DNA of 64,000 nucleotides from an uncultured Megasphaera sp. (GCA_934193515.1 CAKPVJ010000003.1:62001-126000), one strand, 5' to 3'. Shown: positions 52,510-61,455, counted from the stretch's first letter. Numbers and translations are program-made. The notes: generated by a model not told the origin, from the letters alone.

Positions 52510-54252
52510 ATGAAAGGGAAGCGCGATATCATAAAACGCAGGATTGAAGCCGCGCAGGGACGGATTCCTGCCGATTTGGTTATCAAAAACTGTCATATTG
52601 TCAATGTCTATACGCAGACGATAACGGAAGGAGATATTGCCGTTATCGATGGATATATTGCCGCTGTCGGCGGTTCCTATGAAGGACGGGCCGTATGGGA
52701 CGGCAAGGGGGCCTATGCCGCACCGGGATTGATTGAAAGTCATATCCATATCGAGTCATCTTACGTCAGTCCGGAAGAATTCGGCCGCCTTTTGGTTCCG
52801 TTGGGCACGACGACGGCTATTGCCGACCCGCATGAAATCGTCAATGTCTGCGGGTTGGATGGGCTGTCTTATATGATGGAAGCAGCCAAACAGACAGCGA
52901 TGGACATTCGCTATATGGTGCCGTCCTGTGTCCCGGCGACCGACTTTGACCACAGCGGCGCGGTCCTGCATGCGCCGGAGCTGCAAGAACCGCTTCGCAG
53001 TCCGGATACATTTGGGCTGGGAGAACTGATGAATTATCCCGGCGTGCTGGCTGCAGATGACGACATTATAGAAAAAATCACAGCCGCGCAGGAAGCACAT
53101 AAGGTAATTGACGGGCACAGTCCGGGACTGCATGGCGACGGGCTGCAGGCTTATATCGGTTCCGGCATTGCGACGGACCATGAATGTGCAGATATAGAAG
53201 ATGTCCGCGAACGCATTGCTGCCGGTATGTACGTCATGCTGCGCAACGGCTCGGCATGCCATGATTTGCCGCGCTTGATACAGGCTGTTACTCCGGCTTC
53301 TCTCAGACGCTTTCTGCTGTGTTCGGATGATTTGCATCCCCATACGATTATGGCAAAAGGCCATTTAAATGAACATCTGCGCCTTTGCGTGCAGCACGGT
53401 ATCTCAGCCGCCGCGGCGATTACGATGGCCACGCTGAATCCGGCTGAATGCTATCAGTTGACAGACCGGGGCGCGCTGGCACCGGGAAAACGGGCCGACA
53501 TCGTGTTGTTCCAAGACCTGCAGGATTTTAAAGCGCAGGCGGTATGGATTGCCGGAACGCTGGCAGGAAAAGACGGGACATACAGGCTGCCTTTTACGCG
53601 CAGTGATTACAGCCGTGTCAGCAGTACTGTCCATCTCCGTGATTTTTCCCAGGAAAAGCTGCGCATGCATCTCAAAAGCACGCATGTACATACGATTGAT
53701 ATCCTGCCGGGCAGTGTCGTAACGAAAAAAGGCACAGCAGATATTCAACTCGATGCCCAAGGTGATTTCGTATACAATCCCCAGGAAGACATCGTCAAAG
53801 TGGCTGTCGTCGAACGGCATCATGGGACCGGTCATGTAGGCTTGGGACTGCTTCGCGGCTATGGTCTGCAACAAGGGGCCGTCGCCGTATCGATTGCGCA
53901 CGATTCCCACAATATTATCACGGCCGGCACGAATACTGCCGATATGGCTGCTGCCGTAACCGAATTGGAACGGCAAAAAGGCGGTATGGTATTGGTGCTG
54001 AATGGCCGCGTCTTGGCGTCGATTCCGCTGCCGATTGCCGGCTTGATGAGTGACCAGAGCGGTGCCTGGGTCGATACGCAGATGGCATCCTTATACCACA
54101 TAGCCCGTCATACTATGGGCATCCATGAAGATGTCGATGTCATTATGACGTTATGCTTTATGTCGCTGCCGGTCATTCCCGCCATCAAGCTCATGGATAC
54201 GGGCTTGTTCGATGTCGAATCCTTTTCGTTTATTTCTATAGAAGCAGACTAG
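52510..54252 (+). CDS. ade: Adenine deaminase
   Basis: 580 residues of the amidohydrolase-type adenine deaminase. GAYAAPGLIESHIHIESSYV carries the metal-binding HxH, DPHEIVNVCG and the later VIDGHSPGLHG and CSDDLHP supply further ligands. The C-terminal block VVERHHGTGHVGLGLL is typical of Ade. It converts adenine to hypoxanthine and ammonia for purine salvage or use as nitrogen source. A PucR-type regulator starts ten bases after its stop, so they are probably cotranscribed. Confidence 0.95.
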   Translation: MKGKRDIIKRRIEAAQGRIPADLVIKNCHIVNVYTQTITEGDIAVIDGYIAAVGGSYEGRAVWDGKGAYAAPGLIESHIHIESSYVSPEEFGRLLVPLGTTTAIADPHEIVNVCGLDGLSYMMEAAKQTAMDIRYMVPSCVPATDFDHSGAVLHAPELQEPLRSPDTFGLGELMNYPGVLAADDDIIEKITAAQEAHKVIDGHSPGLHGDGLQAYIGSGIATDHECADIEDVRERIAAGMYVMLRNGSACHDLPRLIQAVTPASLRRFLLCSDDLHPHTIMAKGHLNEHLRLCVQHGISAAAAITMATLNPAECYQLTDRGALAPGKRADIVLFQDLQDFKAQAVWIAGTLAGKDGTYRLPFTRSDYSRVSSTVHLRDFSQEKLRMHLKSTHVHTIDILPGSVVTKKGTADIQLDAQGDFVYNPQEDIVKVAVVERHHGTGHVGLGLLRGYGLQQGAVAVSIAHDSHNIITAGTNTADMAAAVTELERQKGGMVLVLNGRVLASIPLPIAGLMSDQSGAWVDTQMASLYHIARHTMGIHEDVDVIMTLCFMSLPVIPAIKLMDTGLFDVESFSFISIEAD

Positions 54253-54262
54253 GTGACAAACG

Positions 54263-55447
54263 ATGTCTATACCTGTATACCGATTATATAATGAAAGAAA
54301 CAACCCCTATAAACTGGAACTGCGGGCCGGCAGAAACGGCTTATACAAAGAAGTGGCATGGGTTCACATTATGGAAGATACCGAGTATGCGTCTTTTTTG
54401 TCTAAAAATGAACTGATTTTTACGACCGGCATGGGCAAAGGCGACAATGCCCGCTGGCTGCAGAAATTCATTGCGGCGTTGATTGCCATAGGCTCTACGG
54501 GAGTCGTACTCAATATCGGCAAATATATTACTGAAGAAGATATTACCGAAGACGTTGCGGCTTTATGCAATGAACACCAATTTCCACTCTTTACGATGCC
54601 TTGGAATATTCGACTGTCCGATATTACACAGGATTTTTTGTATTCTATTTTTTTGACAAAGCAGAAAGAATATGAAATCGTCAGTGCCTGCAAACAGCTT
54701 TTCTTTGAGCAGCGTCCGCTGGAAGCGATCAACCGGCTCAAGCTGCATGGCTTTACAGAACGAGGAAATTATCAGGTCATGGGCCTGCATTTTCAGGATG
54801 TGCAGTCTGTAGACCAGCTGGAAACCTTACTGACGTCATATAAATTTATTTTAAACGAACAGGGCGCAAAATATATTGTATTTCCTTTGAAAAAATTAAT
54901 TGTTTTGATGATGAAAGTCGAAAACCCAGACGAAGCGGCGAAGATGATACAGGACTTATACGTGCAGCTTCATGACCGGGAAGAAGTAAAGCCCGTCATC
55001 GGCAGCAGCATGATTGTATCCTCGCTGCATGAATTGGCGATTGCTTATGAACAGGCCGTGTGTGCTGTCACATGGGCATGCGTTCACCGCAAACACTGTC
55101 AGTACTTTGGTGCGCTGGGCGTCTATGCCCTGCTGTTTTCGCAGCGCAACGACTTGGCCATGCGTGAACTTCATGACAAGGCGCTGGGGCCGGTACTGCA
55201 GTACGATGCGGCGCATAAGCGGGACTTGTTCCATACGCTGGAATCGTATATTGCACACAACGGCAGTATTCAGGCCGTAGCTCGGGAAACGTATGCCCAC
55301 CGCAATACCGTAGCGTATCGGATTCAAAAAATTGAAACACTGCTCCAATGCGATTTGAACGCAGAAGATACGCGTTTTACGTATTACCTGGCCTGTCATA
55401 TTCACCATTACTTTCAAATTATGAAAGATAGACATGATATTTTGTAA
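54263..55447 (+). CDS. PucR-family transcriptional regulator
   Basis: 394 residues. The N-terminal part is the PucR ligand domain (KLELRAGRNGLYKEVAWVHIMED and FTTGMGKGDN), and the C-terminal helix-turn-helix is HNGSIQAVARETYAHRNTVAYRIQKIETLL. In Bacillus, PucR controls purine catabolism; relatives control GABA use and other amino compounds. It is downstream of ade and upstream of the MFS-aminotransferase-dehydrogenase genes, so it may control either. Ligand unknown. Confidence 0.9.
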   Translation: MSIPVYRLYNERNNPYKLELRAGRNGLYKEVAWVHIMEDTEYASFLSKNELIFTTGMGKGDNARWLQKFIAALIAIGSTGVVLNIGKYITEEDITEDVAALCNEHQFPLFTMPWNIRLSDITQDFLYSIFLTKQKEYEIVSACKQLFFEQRPLEAINRLKLHGFTERGNYQVMGLHFQDVQSVDQLETLLTSYKFILNEQGAKYIVFPLKKLIVLMMKVENPDEAAKMIQDLYVQLHDREEVKPVIGSSMIVSSLHELAIAYEQAVCAVTWACVHRKHCQYFGALGVYALLFSQRNDLAMRELHDKALGPVLQYDAAHKRDLFHTLESYIAHNGSIQAVARETYAHRNTVAYRIQKIETLLQCDLNAEDTRFTYYLACHIHHYFQIMKDRHDIL

Positions 55448-55464
55448 TTAAATATGGCGTTTTC

Positions 55465-55481
55465 TTGTGCATCAAGCACAA
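55465..55481 (+). repeat. Short inverted repeat TTGTGC-N5-GCACAA
   Basis: Arms at 55465-55470 and 55476-55481, just after the regulator stop and about 30 bases before the next -35. There is no T-tract on either strand, so it looks like an operator rather than a terminator. Confidence 0.45.
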
Positions 55482-55512
55482 AAACATAAAAAAATATTGG
55501 TTTTTCAACTCG

Positions 55513-55550
55513 TTGAGCCTTTTGCATTATGTGTATATAATGGACACATA
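55513..55550 (+). promoter_or_regulatory. Promoter with inverted-repeat operator before the MFS gene
   Basis: TTGAGC (55513-55518), a 17-base spacer and TATAAT (55536-55541). The perfect inverted repeat TATGTGT (55528-55534)/ACACATA (55544-55550) brackets the -10. A leader of about 215 bases follows with no gene except a four-codon ORF (ATG at 55673) behind a strong GAGGAGAGG site. The PucR-type regulator next door is a candidate binder. Confidence 0.62.
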
Positions 55551-55764
55551 AGAAAGCAAAAGGCTGTTTTTTTATAATGGTTAACGAAAATACATGATAT
55601 TTTTTAAAAATATTTTGGTTTGCGTAGTAAATGTGAAAAAACATGATAAGTTGGATGAGCAGAGGAGAGGATATGGAAAAAGAATGATGGATACGGCAAG
55701 TCCCCTTTAGCTAAATGATTGGGGCAGATACAAAAATGGAGAAGAAGAAAGGAGGCGGATTGGT

Positions 55765-57117
55765 TTGGCGCATTCGCAAAGGCAAGAAAAAGATTTTAAT
55801 GCATTTTTAAATCGGCTGACCGTGTATTGTGGGAGTACTAATTTTCTGGATGGCTATATTTTAGCGGCTATTGGCCCGGCATTGGTACATCTGGGACCTA
55901 TTTTAAACCTAAATTCGTTTTGGACGGGGGCCATTGGGGCCGGGTCGCTGATTGGGATTTTAGTAGGAGGACCGATTTTTGGCTATGTTTCGGATAAAGT
56001 AGGGCGCAAGCTGCCGTTTATGGTTATCCCGATTGCCATGGCGATATTGTCCATTCTCTCGATGTTTGTCACTAGTGCAGAACAGTTGTTTATCGTGCGG
56101 TTCCTTTTGGGGTTGGTTATCGGGTCGGATTATCCGAGTGTTACCTCCTATTTGGCCGAATATTCTCCGGCCCACCGGCGCGGCTTTATGATTGGCTGTC
56201 TGATGATTATGTGGATTTGCGGCATGACCCTGGGCGAAGTGGTTGGCTATATCGTATACGATTCAGCGTATAATTGGCAGATTTTATTGGGGATTACCGC
56301 TGTACCAGCTATCATTTTGGTGTACTTGAGACGCAACTGTCCGGAATCGCCGCGTTGGCTCATGAATAAAGGACGTGTGGAAGAAGCAACCGCTATTATG
56401 AAAGAAATTTACGGCCCTGATGCAGACGTATCTTCGCTGGAAGAAACGACTGTCAAAACATCGTATACAGAATTGTTTACGCCGAAATATTTAAAACGTA
56501 TCTTTTTTGCCGGCATTTTCTGGGCAACGCAAGTACTTCCCATGTTTGCGATTTATATCTTTGGCCCATCGCTGCTCAAAGCAATTAAACTCAGCGAAGG
56601 AAAGGATTTGCTCCTTGGTAATTCGGTCATTGGCTTGATTTTTGTTATCGGCGTCGTATTAGGCACGTTGATTATCGAAAAGTTTGGCCGCCGTCCGCTG
56701 ATTATTTGGAGTTTCGTCGGCATGGCGATTGGCTTATTAGTCTTTGGGATTGTTGAAGAACCGCCATTCTGGCTGATTGTTACTGGTTTTACCGTATACG
56801 CTTTGGCATCGGGCCCTCCCAATGTCTTGGACTGGGTATATCCCAATGAATTGTTCCCGACGGAAATTCGCGCAGCCGGCGTTGGCATGGCGACCTGCAT
56901 CAGTCGATTCGGTCCGATTTTAGGTACTTTTGGATTACCCTATTATTTGGAAATGTTTGGCATTCAAATGACGATGCTTACCATGGTCGGTATCATTGCA
57001 TTTGGCTTAGTTGTCTGCATCCTGATGGCACCGGAAACACGGGGACTGAATTTAGCAGAAGCCAGCGGAGCCGTACCGATTGGCACGGAAGAAAAACGGA
57101 AAGCAGAAGAAGTATAG
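55765..57117 (+). CDS. MFS transporter (sugar-porter/AAHS-like)
   Basis: 450 residues from a TTG start behind AAAGGAGG. Twelve membrane helices; the loop 2-3 motif is GPIFGYVSDKVGRKLP, loop 4-5 VIGSDYPSVTSYLAEYSPAHRRG, and the middle loop begins CPESPRWLMNKGRVEEA. VSDKVGRKLPF and ESPRW are typical of the metabolite:H+ symporter branch. The substrate is inferred from the following genes (omega-amino acid or its carboxylate), not from the sequence itself. A leader with a paired 11-bp arm structure precedes the next gene. Confidence 0.88.
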   Translation: MAHSQRQEKDFNAFLNRLTVYCGSTNFLDGYILAAIGPALVHLGPILNLNSFWTGAIGAGSLIGILVGGPIFGYVSDKVGRKLPFMVIPIAMAILSILSMFVTSAEQLFIVRFLLGLVIGSDYPSVTSYLAEYSPAHRRGFMIGCLMIMWICGMTLGEVVGYIVYDSAYNWQILLGITAVPAIILVYLRRNCPESPRWLMNKGRVEEATAIMKEIYGPDADVSSLEETTVKTSYTELFTPKYLKRIFFAGIFWATQVLPMFAIYIFGPSLLKAIKLSEGKDLLLGNSVIGLIFVIGVVLGTLIIEKFGRRPLIIWSFVGMAIGLLVFGIVEEPPFWLIVTGFTVYALASGPPNVLDWVYPNELFPTEIRAAGVGMATCISRFGPILGTFGLPYYLEMFGIQMTMLTMVGIIAFGLVVCILMAPETRGLNLAEASGAVPIGTEEKRKAEEV

Positions 57118-57139
57118 GCAGTATACCTAGTTGATTCAT

Positions 57140-57210
57140 AGTGAATAGAACAATTAGCAATAAAAATAAATACCCTAAAATGCGTTTTATTTTCAATGAT
57201 TCTATTCGCT
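57140..57210 (+). other. Long-range inverted arms before the aminotransferase gene
   Basis: AGTGAATAGAA (57140-57150) and TTCTATTCGCT (57200-57210) pair over 11 bp with one G-U pair across a 49-base AT-rich loop. No T-tract follows. It may be a leader structure in the 142-base gap. Confidence 0.4.
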
Positions 57211-57259
57211 TCTCATTATATTAGTATTCAAATTTGCGAAAAGAAAGTAGGATGATGAC

Positions 57260-58618
57260 ATGTTAACAAACGAATTACCAAAAATTATAACAAGCACAGT
57301 ACCGGGTCCGAAAGCGGCAGAAATTATCAAAGAACGCGCTGTCAATACACCAGATGCCATTCACTGCAGTTATCCTGTTGTTATGGATGAAGCACAGGGC
57401 GCGATCATTAAAGACGTAGACGGCAACTTGTTCCTCGACTGGATCGGCGGCGTCGGCGTATTGAATGTAGGCCATTCGCATCCGGAAGTCGTTGCGGCAG
57501 TGAAAGCGCAGGCTGATAAATACATGCACGGCATGTTCAATGTTGTTACGCATGAAGGCTATGTCAAATTGGCTGGCGAACTCAACAAACGCGTTCCTGT
57601 TCGCGGCGAACAAAAACAGACGATGTTTGTAAACAGCGGTGCAGAAGCAGACGAAAACGCTGTCAAGATTGCCAAAGCCTATACAAAACGCCCGAATATC
57701 GTCGTATTCTCCGGCGCGTTCCACGGCCGTACGGTTATGACCATGGCCATGACTGCTAAAAAAGCATATGCCCAAGGCATGGGCCCATTCCCTGATGGCG
57801 TATATCGTGCTAAATATCCGTATATCTATCGCCGTCCGGAAGGCATGTCGGAACAGGAATATTTAGATGAATGCATTCAAAGCTTGTATGAAGTATTTGA
57901 TGAAGCATCACCGGCACAATATGTTGCAGCGGTTGTTTTGGAACCATTACAGGGCGAAGGCGGCTTTATTCCGGCTCCGATTGAATGGGTGAAAAAACTT
58001 CGTGAAATCTGCGATGAAAACGGCATTCTCATGATTGCTGATGAAGTACAGTCCGGCTTCGGCAGAACAGGCCGTCTCTTTGCTTCCCAGTACTGGCAGG
58101 AAGCTGGCGTAGAACCAGATATTATTTCTTCTGCTAAATCTATTGCCGGCGGCGTACCTCTCAGCATGGTTTGCGCTCGCAAAGAAATTTATGATGCTGT
58201 TCCGCGCGGTACGATTGGCGGTACCTTTGGCGGTAATGCCTTAGCCTGTGCAGCTGGCTTAAAAGTATTGGAATTGATGGATCGCGATCACTTGCCGGAA
58301 CGTTCGTTGGAACTTGGCAAAAAATATGTAGATACCGTTACATCTTGGCAGGCCAAATATCCGGTTATTGGCGATGTACGCGGTCTCGGTGGCATGGTTG
58401 GCGTTGAATTTATCGATCCCGAAACAAAAGCTCCGAATCCGGAACTCGTCACCAAGCTGGTACAAGATACAGCCAAACATGGTTTGTTAGTAGAAAATGC
58501 AGGTTCTCACGGCCAGGTTATTCGTTTCTTGGCACCGCTCGTTATGACAGATGCACAACTGGATGCAGGTCTTGCTATCTTTGAAGCCTCTATCCGCCGT
58601 GTGCTGGGCTTGGAATAA
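57260..58618 (+). CDS. gabT: Class III omega-aminotransferase (GABA aminotransferase-like)
   Basis: 452 residues. FLDWIGGVGVLNVGHSHPEVV, NSGAEADENAVKIAKAYT (PLP phosphate cup) and ILMIADEVQSGFGRTG (Asp on the pyridine N) are present; the Schiff-base Lys is K293 in SSAKSIAGGVPLS. GGTFGGNALACAAGL completes the fold. It transfers an amino group from an omega-amino acid to 2-oxoglutarate or pyruvate. GABA is inferred from the downstream 4-hydroxybutyrate dehydrogenase; 5-aminovalerate is a real alternative. Confidence 0.85.
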   Translation: MLTNELPKIITSTVPGPKAAEIIKERAVNTPDAIHCSYPVVMDEAQGAIIKDVDGNLFLDWIGGVGVLNVGHSHPEVVAAVKAQADKYMHGMFNVVTHEGYVKLAGELNKRVPVRGEQKQTMFVNSGAEADENAVKIAKAYTKRPNIVVFSGAFHGRTVMTMAMTAKKAYAQGMGPFPDGVYRAKYPYIYRRPEGMSEQEYLDECIQSLYEVFDEASPAQYVAAVVLEPLQGEGGFIPAPIEWVKKLREICDENGILMIADEVQSGFGRTGRLFASQYWQEAGVEPDIISSAKSIAGGVPLSMVCARKEIYDAVPRGTIGGTFGGNALACAAGLKVLELMDRDHLPERSLELGKKYVDTVTSWQAKYPVIGDVRGLGGMVGVEFIDPETKAPNPELVTKLVQDTAKHGLLVENAGSHGQVIRFLAPLVMTDAQLDAGLAIFEASIRRVLGLE

Positions 58619-58638
58619 AAGACCGTTCTTGATATAAT
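58610..58638 (+). promoter_or_regulatory. Internal promoter before 4hbD
   Basis: TTGGAA (58610-58615), a 17-base spacer and TATAAT (58633-58638). It begins in the last codons of the aminotransferase gene and would allow separate expression of the dehydrogenase. Confidence 0.6.
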
Positions 58639-58670
58639 ACATATGTACTTTATAAAAAAGGATGGTGTAT

Positions 58671-59786
58671 ATGATGGATACATTTATGCTCAAACCTACC
58701 GTACTGGCGTACGATACGTGTAAAGAAATGGCAGAAGCCCTTCAAATTGGCGAAGGCGATTTGATGATTACGAACAAATACATCTATGACCCATATTTTG
58801 CCGACCTGCATTTGAAATGTGATGTATTATTCCAGGAAAAATATGGTGCCGGTGAACCGTCTGATGAAATGGCAGAAGCCATGTACAAAGATTTCAAAGG
58901 CAATCCCAAACGTATTATTGCTGTTGGCGGCGGGACGATTATCGATTTGTCCAAATTCTTCTCACTGAAAACAACCACGCCGATTTTGGACCTCTATGAC
59001 GGTAAAATCAAACCGGAAAAAGGCCGTGAATTGGTTATCGTGCCGACGACATGCGGCACAGGCAGTGAAGTAACGAATGTAGCCGTATTGGCTCTTCTCA
59101 GCCGGGATACGAAAAAAGGTCTTGCTGTAGACGAATTTTATGCCGATCAGGCCGTACTCGTACCGGAATTGTTGAAAACATTGCCGTATCGCGTATTTGC
59201 AACCAGCTCCATTGATGCGCTGGTACACGCTGTTGAATCGGCATTGTCTCCGAAAGCCAACGAAACGACAAAAATGTTCAGCTATCGGGCAATTGAAAAA
59301 ATTCTGAATGGCTATAAACAGATTCGTGACCATGGCCCGGAAGCGCGGATTCCGCTCTTGTCAGACTTCCTCGTAGCCAGCAACTATGCCGGCATCGCCT
59401 TTGGCAATGCCGGCTGTGCCGCTGTTCATGCATTGAGCTATCCTCTCGGCGGCAAATACCATGTAGCCCATGGTGAATCCAACTACGCTATGTTTACAGG
59501 CGTCATGAATTGCTACATGTCTATCAAATCGGACGGTGAAATTGCCGTCATGAATAAATTCCTGGCAGGCATTTTGGGATGCGACGTAGCCAATGTCTAT
59601 GCAGAGCTGGAAAACCTGCTCAATATCGTATTGCCGAAAAAGGCACTGCATGAATACGGCGTAACAGAAGACGACTTAAAAGAATTTACCGAATCCGTTA
59701 TGCTCAACCAGGGCCGCTTGATGGCAAACAACTTTGTCGTACTGGATGCGGACAAGGTATACAGCATCTATAAAGCGTTGTTCTAA
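58671..59786 (+). CDS. 4hbD: 4-hydroxybutyrate dehydrogenase (iron-containing alcohol dehydrogenase family)
   Basis: 371 residues from the ATG at 58671; ATGs at 58662 and 58674 are alternatives, but AAAAGGATGG best fits 58671. The fold III dehydrogenase motifs are RIIAVGGGTIIDLSKFFSL, IVPTTCGTGSEVTNVAV and the metal ligands in SSIDALVHAVES and HALSYPLGGKYHVAHGESNY. VFQEKYGAGEPSDEM-type and GSNYAGIAFGNAG-type segments match what I recall of C. kluyveri 4HbD. It reduces succinate semialdehyde to 4-hydroxybutyrate with NADH. It pairs with the aminotransferase upstream. Confidence 0.88.
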   Translation: MMDTFMLKPTVLAYDTCKEMAEALQIGEGDLMITNKYIYDPYFADLHLKCDVLFQEKYGAGEPSDEMAEAMYKDFKGNPKRIIAVGGGTIIDLSKFFSLKTTTPILDLYDGKIKPEKGRELVIVPTTCGTGSEVTNVAVLALLSRDTKKGLAVDEFYADQAVLVPELLKTLPYRVFATSSIDALVHAVESALSPKANETTKMFSYRAIEKILNGYKQIRDHGPEARIPLLSDFLVASNYAGIAFGNAGCAAVHALSYPLGGKYHVAHGESNYAMFTGVMNCYMSIKSDGEIAVMNKFLAGILGCDVANVYAELENLLNIVLPKKALHEYGVTEDDLKEFTESVMLNQGRLMANNFVVLDADKVYSIYKALF

Positions 59787-59823
59787 TTCACATAACGATT
59801 AGAACATTGCCATAAACTCCAAG

Positions 59824-59873
59824 AAATCTCCTTTCAGCCGGCATTGGACCGTGTCGGCTAGGGGAGATTTTTT
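59824..59873 (+). terminator. Terminator of the aminotransferase-4hbD operon
   Basis: AAATCTCC (59824-59831) pairs with GGAGATTT (59863-59870), with an inner AGCCG/CGGCT stem, followed by Ts. Confidence 0.85.
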
Positions 59874-59875
59874 AT

Positions 59876-59904
59876 TTGTAAAATGGCAAATATACGAGTA
59901 GAAT
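59876..59904 (+). promoter_or_regulatory. Promoter with shared 38-bp element (copy 1)
   Basis: TTGTAA (59876-59881), a 17-base spacer and TAGAAT (59899-59904). The stretch 59876-59913 matches 61456-61493 at 32 of 38 positions, including the spacer AAATGGCAAATATA. It contains the near-palindrome TTGTAAAATGGCAA. An RNA starting here would meet the hairpin at 59937. Confidence 0.7.
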
Positions 59905-59936
59905 ATTTCGTATCATATAGAATGAAACATAACGGA

Positions 59937-59974
59937 GGCGCCGCAGCCATTAGAATGCAGCGTCTTTCTTTTAT
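59937..59974 (+). terminator. Terminator-like hairpin in the leader before the hydroxyacid dehydrogenase
   Basis: GGCGCCGCA (59937-59945) and TGCAGCGTC (59956-59964) pair with one mismatch and one G-U pair, then TTTCTTTT. From the promoter at 59876 it would yield an RNA of about 60 bases, so it could be an attenuator. Confidence 0.55.
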
Positions 59975-60023
59975 GGCATTGGAGTATATTCTCATTTTGA
60001 ATGATATATCGTTTGATTATTCA

Positions 60024-60052
60024 TTTACAAATAAAAAAAACAAGCCTATTAT
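60024..60052 (+). promoter_or_regulatory. Second promoter of the hydroxyacid dehydrogenase gene
   Basis: TTTACA (60024-60029), a 17-base spacer and TATTAT (60047-60052). It lies downstream of the hairpin and about 50 bases before the ATG at 60110. Confidence 0.65.
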
Positions 60053-60109
60053 ATACGTATAAGGAATGTGAATTTTATAACTTGTTTTTCTGGAAGAGAG
60101 GGATTTGTT

Positions 60110-61066
60110 ATGAGTATCAAAAAACGGATTGTTGGTGTTGTCGGCTTAGGTCATGTTGGTGCCCATGTCGCGTATAACCTGGGCATGATGGGTGTGGCTG
60201 ATGAAGTAAAATTGTGTGATAAAAATACGGATAAAGTAGTCAGTGAATGCAATGACCTCATGGATGCAGCGTATTTCATGCCTCACCGCGTCGTGTATAA
60301 CGTCGTGGATTATGCAGGTCTTGCCGATTGTGATGTCATTGTCAATGCTATCGGCAAAATTGAATTATTAGCCACCTTAAACCGTGATAGTGAAATGGAA
60401 AATTCTGTACGGGAAGTAGCAGGCTTTGTAGAAAAGATTATGGCAGGCGGCTTTAACGGAATTTTTGTGAATATTACCAACCCCTGTGATGTCATTACGG
60501 ATTTGGTACAAAAATTGAGCGGTTTGCCGCGAAATCGGGTATTTGGTACGGGTACAGGCTTAGATTCTTCGCGTTTGATTAGTGCCATTTCCCAACAGAC
60601 GAATTTGGAACACCATTCGTTTACGGCGTTTATGATTGGCGAACATGGAAATGCCCAGATGGTTCCTTGGTCATTAATTTCCTTCCATGGCAAGCCCTTA
60701 TCGGAATTGGCAGGCGATCCCCGCTTTGATTTTGACCGTGAAGAAATGACAAAACGCGTTATTAACGGTGCTTGGACTACATTTAAAGGCAAACAATGTA
60801 CCGAATATGGGGTAGCTGCTACGGGCGCGACTGTTGTTCGTTCTATTCTTCATGACGAAAAGAAGATTATGCCTGTCAGTGCCTACCTTGACGGAGAATA
60901 TGGTGAAACAGGCATTTATTGCGGGATTCCGGCGGTTGTTGGTGCTAACGGTATTGAACAAGTCATGGAATATACGTTGACTGCAGATGAAAAAACAGAA
61001 TTTAAACGTTGCTGTGATGCCATTCGCGGCAATATTGCTAAAGCAGAACCATTTTGGAAGAAATAG
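60110..61066 (+). CDS. L-2-hydroxyacid (hydroxyisocaproate-type) dehydrogenase, LDH/MDH family
   Basis: 318 residues from the ATG at 60110 behind GAGAGGGA; an earlier in-frame ATG lacks a ribosome site. The NAD fold is RIVGVVGLGHVGAHVAYNLG, followed by NITNPCDVITDL and the catalytic His loop GEHGNAQMVPWS. The GEHGN form (GEHGD in lactate dehydrogenase) resembles L-2-hydroxyisocaproate dehydrogenases that reduce branched or aromatic 2-oxoacids from amino acids. Lactate cannot be excluded. It has two promoters. Confidence 0.85.
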   Translation: MSIKKRIVGVVGLGHVGAHVAYNLGMMGVADEVKLCDKNTDKVVSECNDLMDAAYFMPHRVVYNVVDYAGLADCDVIVNAIGKIELLATLNRDSEMENSVREVAGFVEKIMAGGFNGIFVNITNPCDVITDLVQKLSGLPRNRVFGTGTGLDSSRLISAISQQTNLEHHSFTAFMIGEHGNAQMVPWSLISFHGKPLSELAGDPRFDFDREEMTKRVINGAWTTFKGKQCTEYGVAATGATVVRSILHDEKKIMPVSAYLDGEYGETGIYCGIPAVVGANGIEQVMEYTLTADEKTEFKRCCDAIRGNIAKAEPFWKK

Positions 61067-61100
61067 TATATCTTTCCATTCCAAAGAAATTCGCTAGTAT

Positions 61101-61150
61101 AACCGGCTGTACTGCATCTTGTAACCGATGACAGACAGCCGGTTTATTTG
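61101..61150 (+). terminator. Terminator of the hydroxyacid dehydrogenase gene
   Basis: Perfect 10-bp arms AACCGGCTGT (61101-61110) and ACAGCCGGTT (61135-61144), then TTATTT. Confidence 0.75.
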
Positions 61151-61455
61151 TATACCATGGCAGCGATGAGAGTGAGTTGAAGGTGTCGGCAAAGGGGACA
61201 TTATATGTGAAAAAATTCTCATAACATGCTTGCCGGGTATTACGTCATGACGAACCAGAATAGCACATCTTAAAAGAAGTTACAGCATCCGTTACGCCAA
61301 AATAAGGCTGTCAAAGGGATTTTTGGGCTGTATTTTTGTGTGTTTGGGAAAAATGGCTCGTTTTCACAAACAATGCTAGAAAGCATATATATGCATAAAA
61401 CGAAGGCTGCAGCGGCTCTGATAGGAATAACGTATACACTTTATTTGTTTTTTAC
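61151..61455. other. Gap without recognised gene
   Basis: AT-rich stretch between the terminator and the DUF3100 promoter. I see no ORF with a ribosome site, no RNA gene and no repeat here. Confidence 0.5.

Noticed and set aside
59922..60062. 46-codon open frame in the dehydrogenase leader
   Set aside because: It lacks a ribosome site and contains the terminator-like hairpin at 59937; judged chance.
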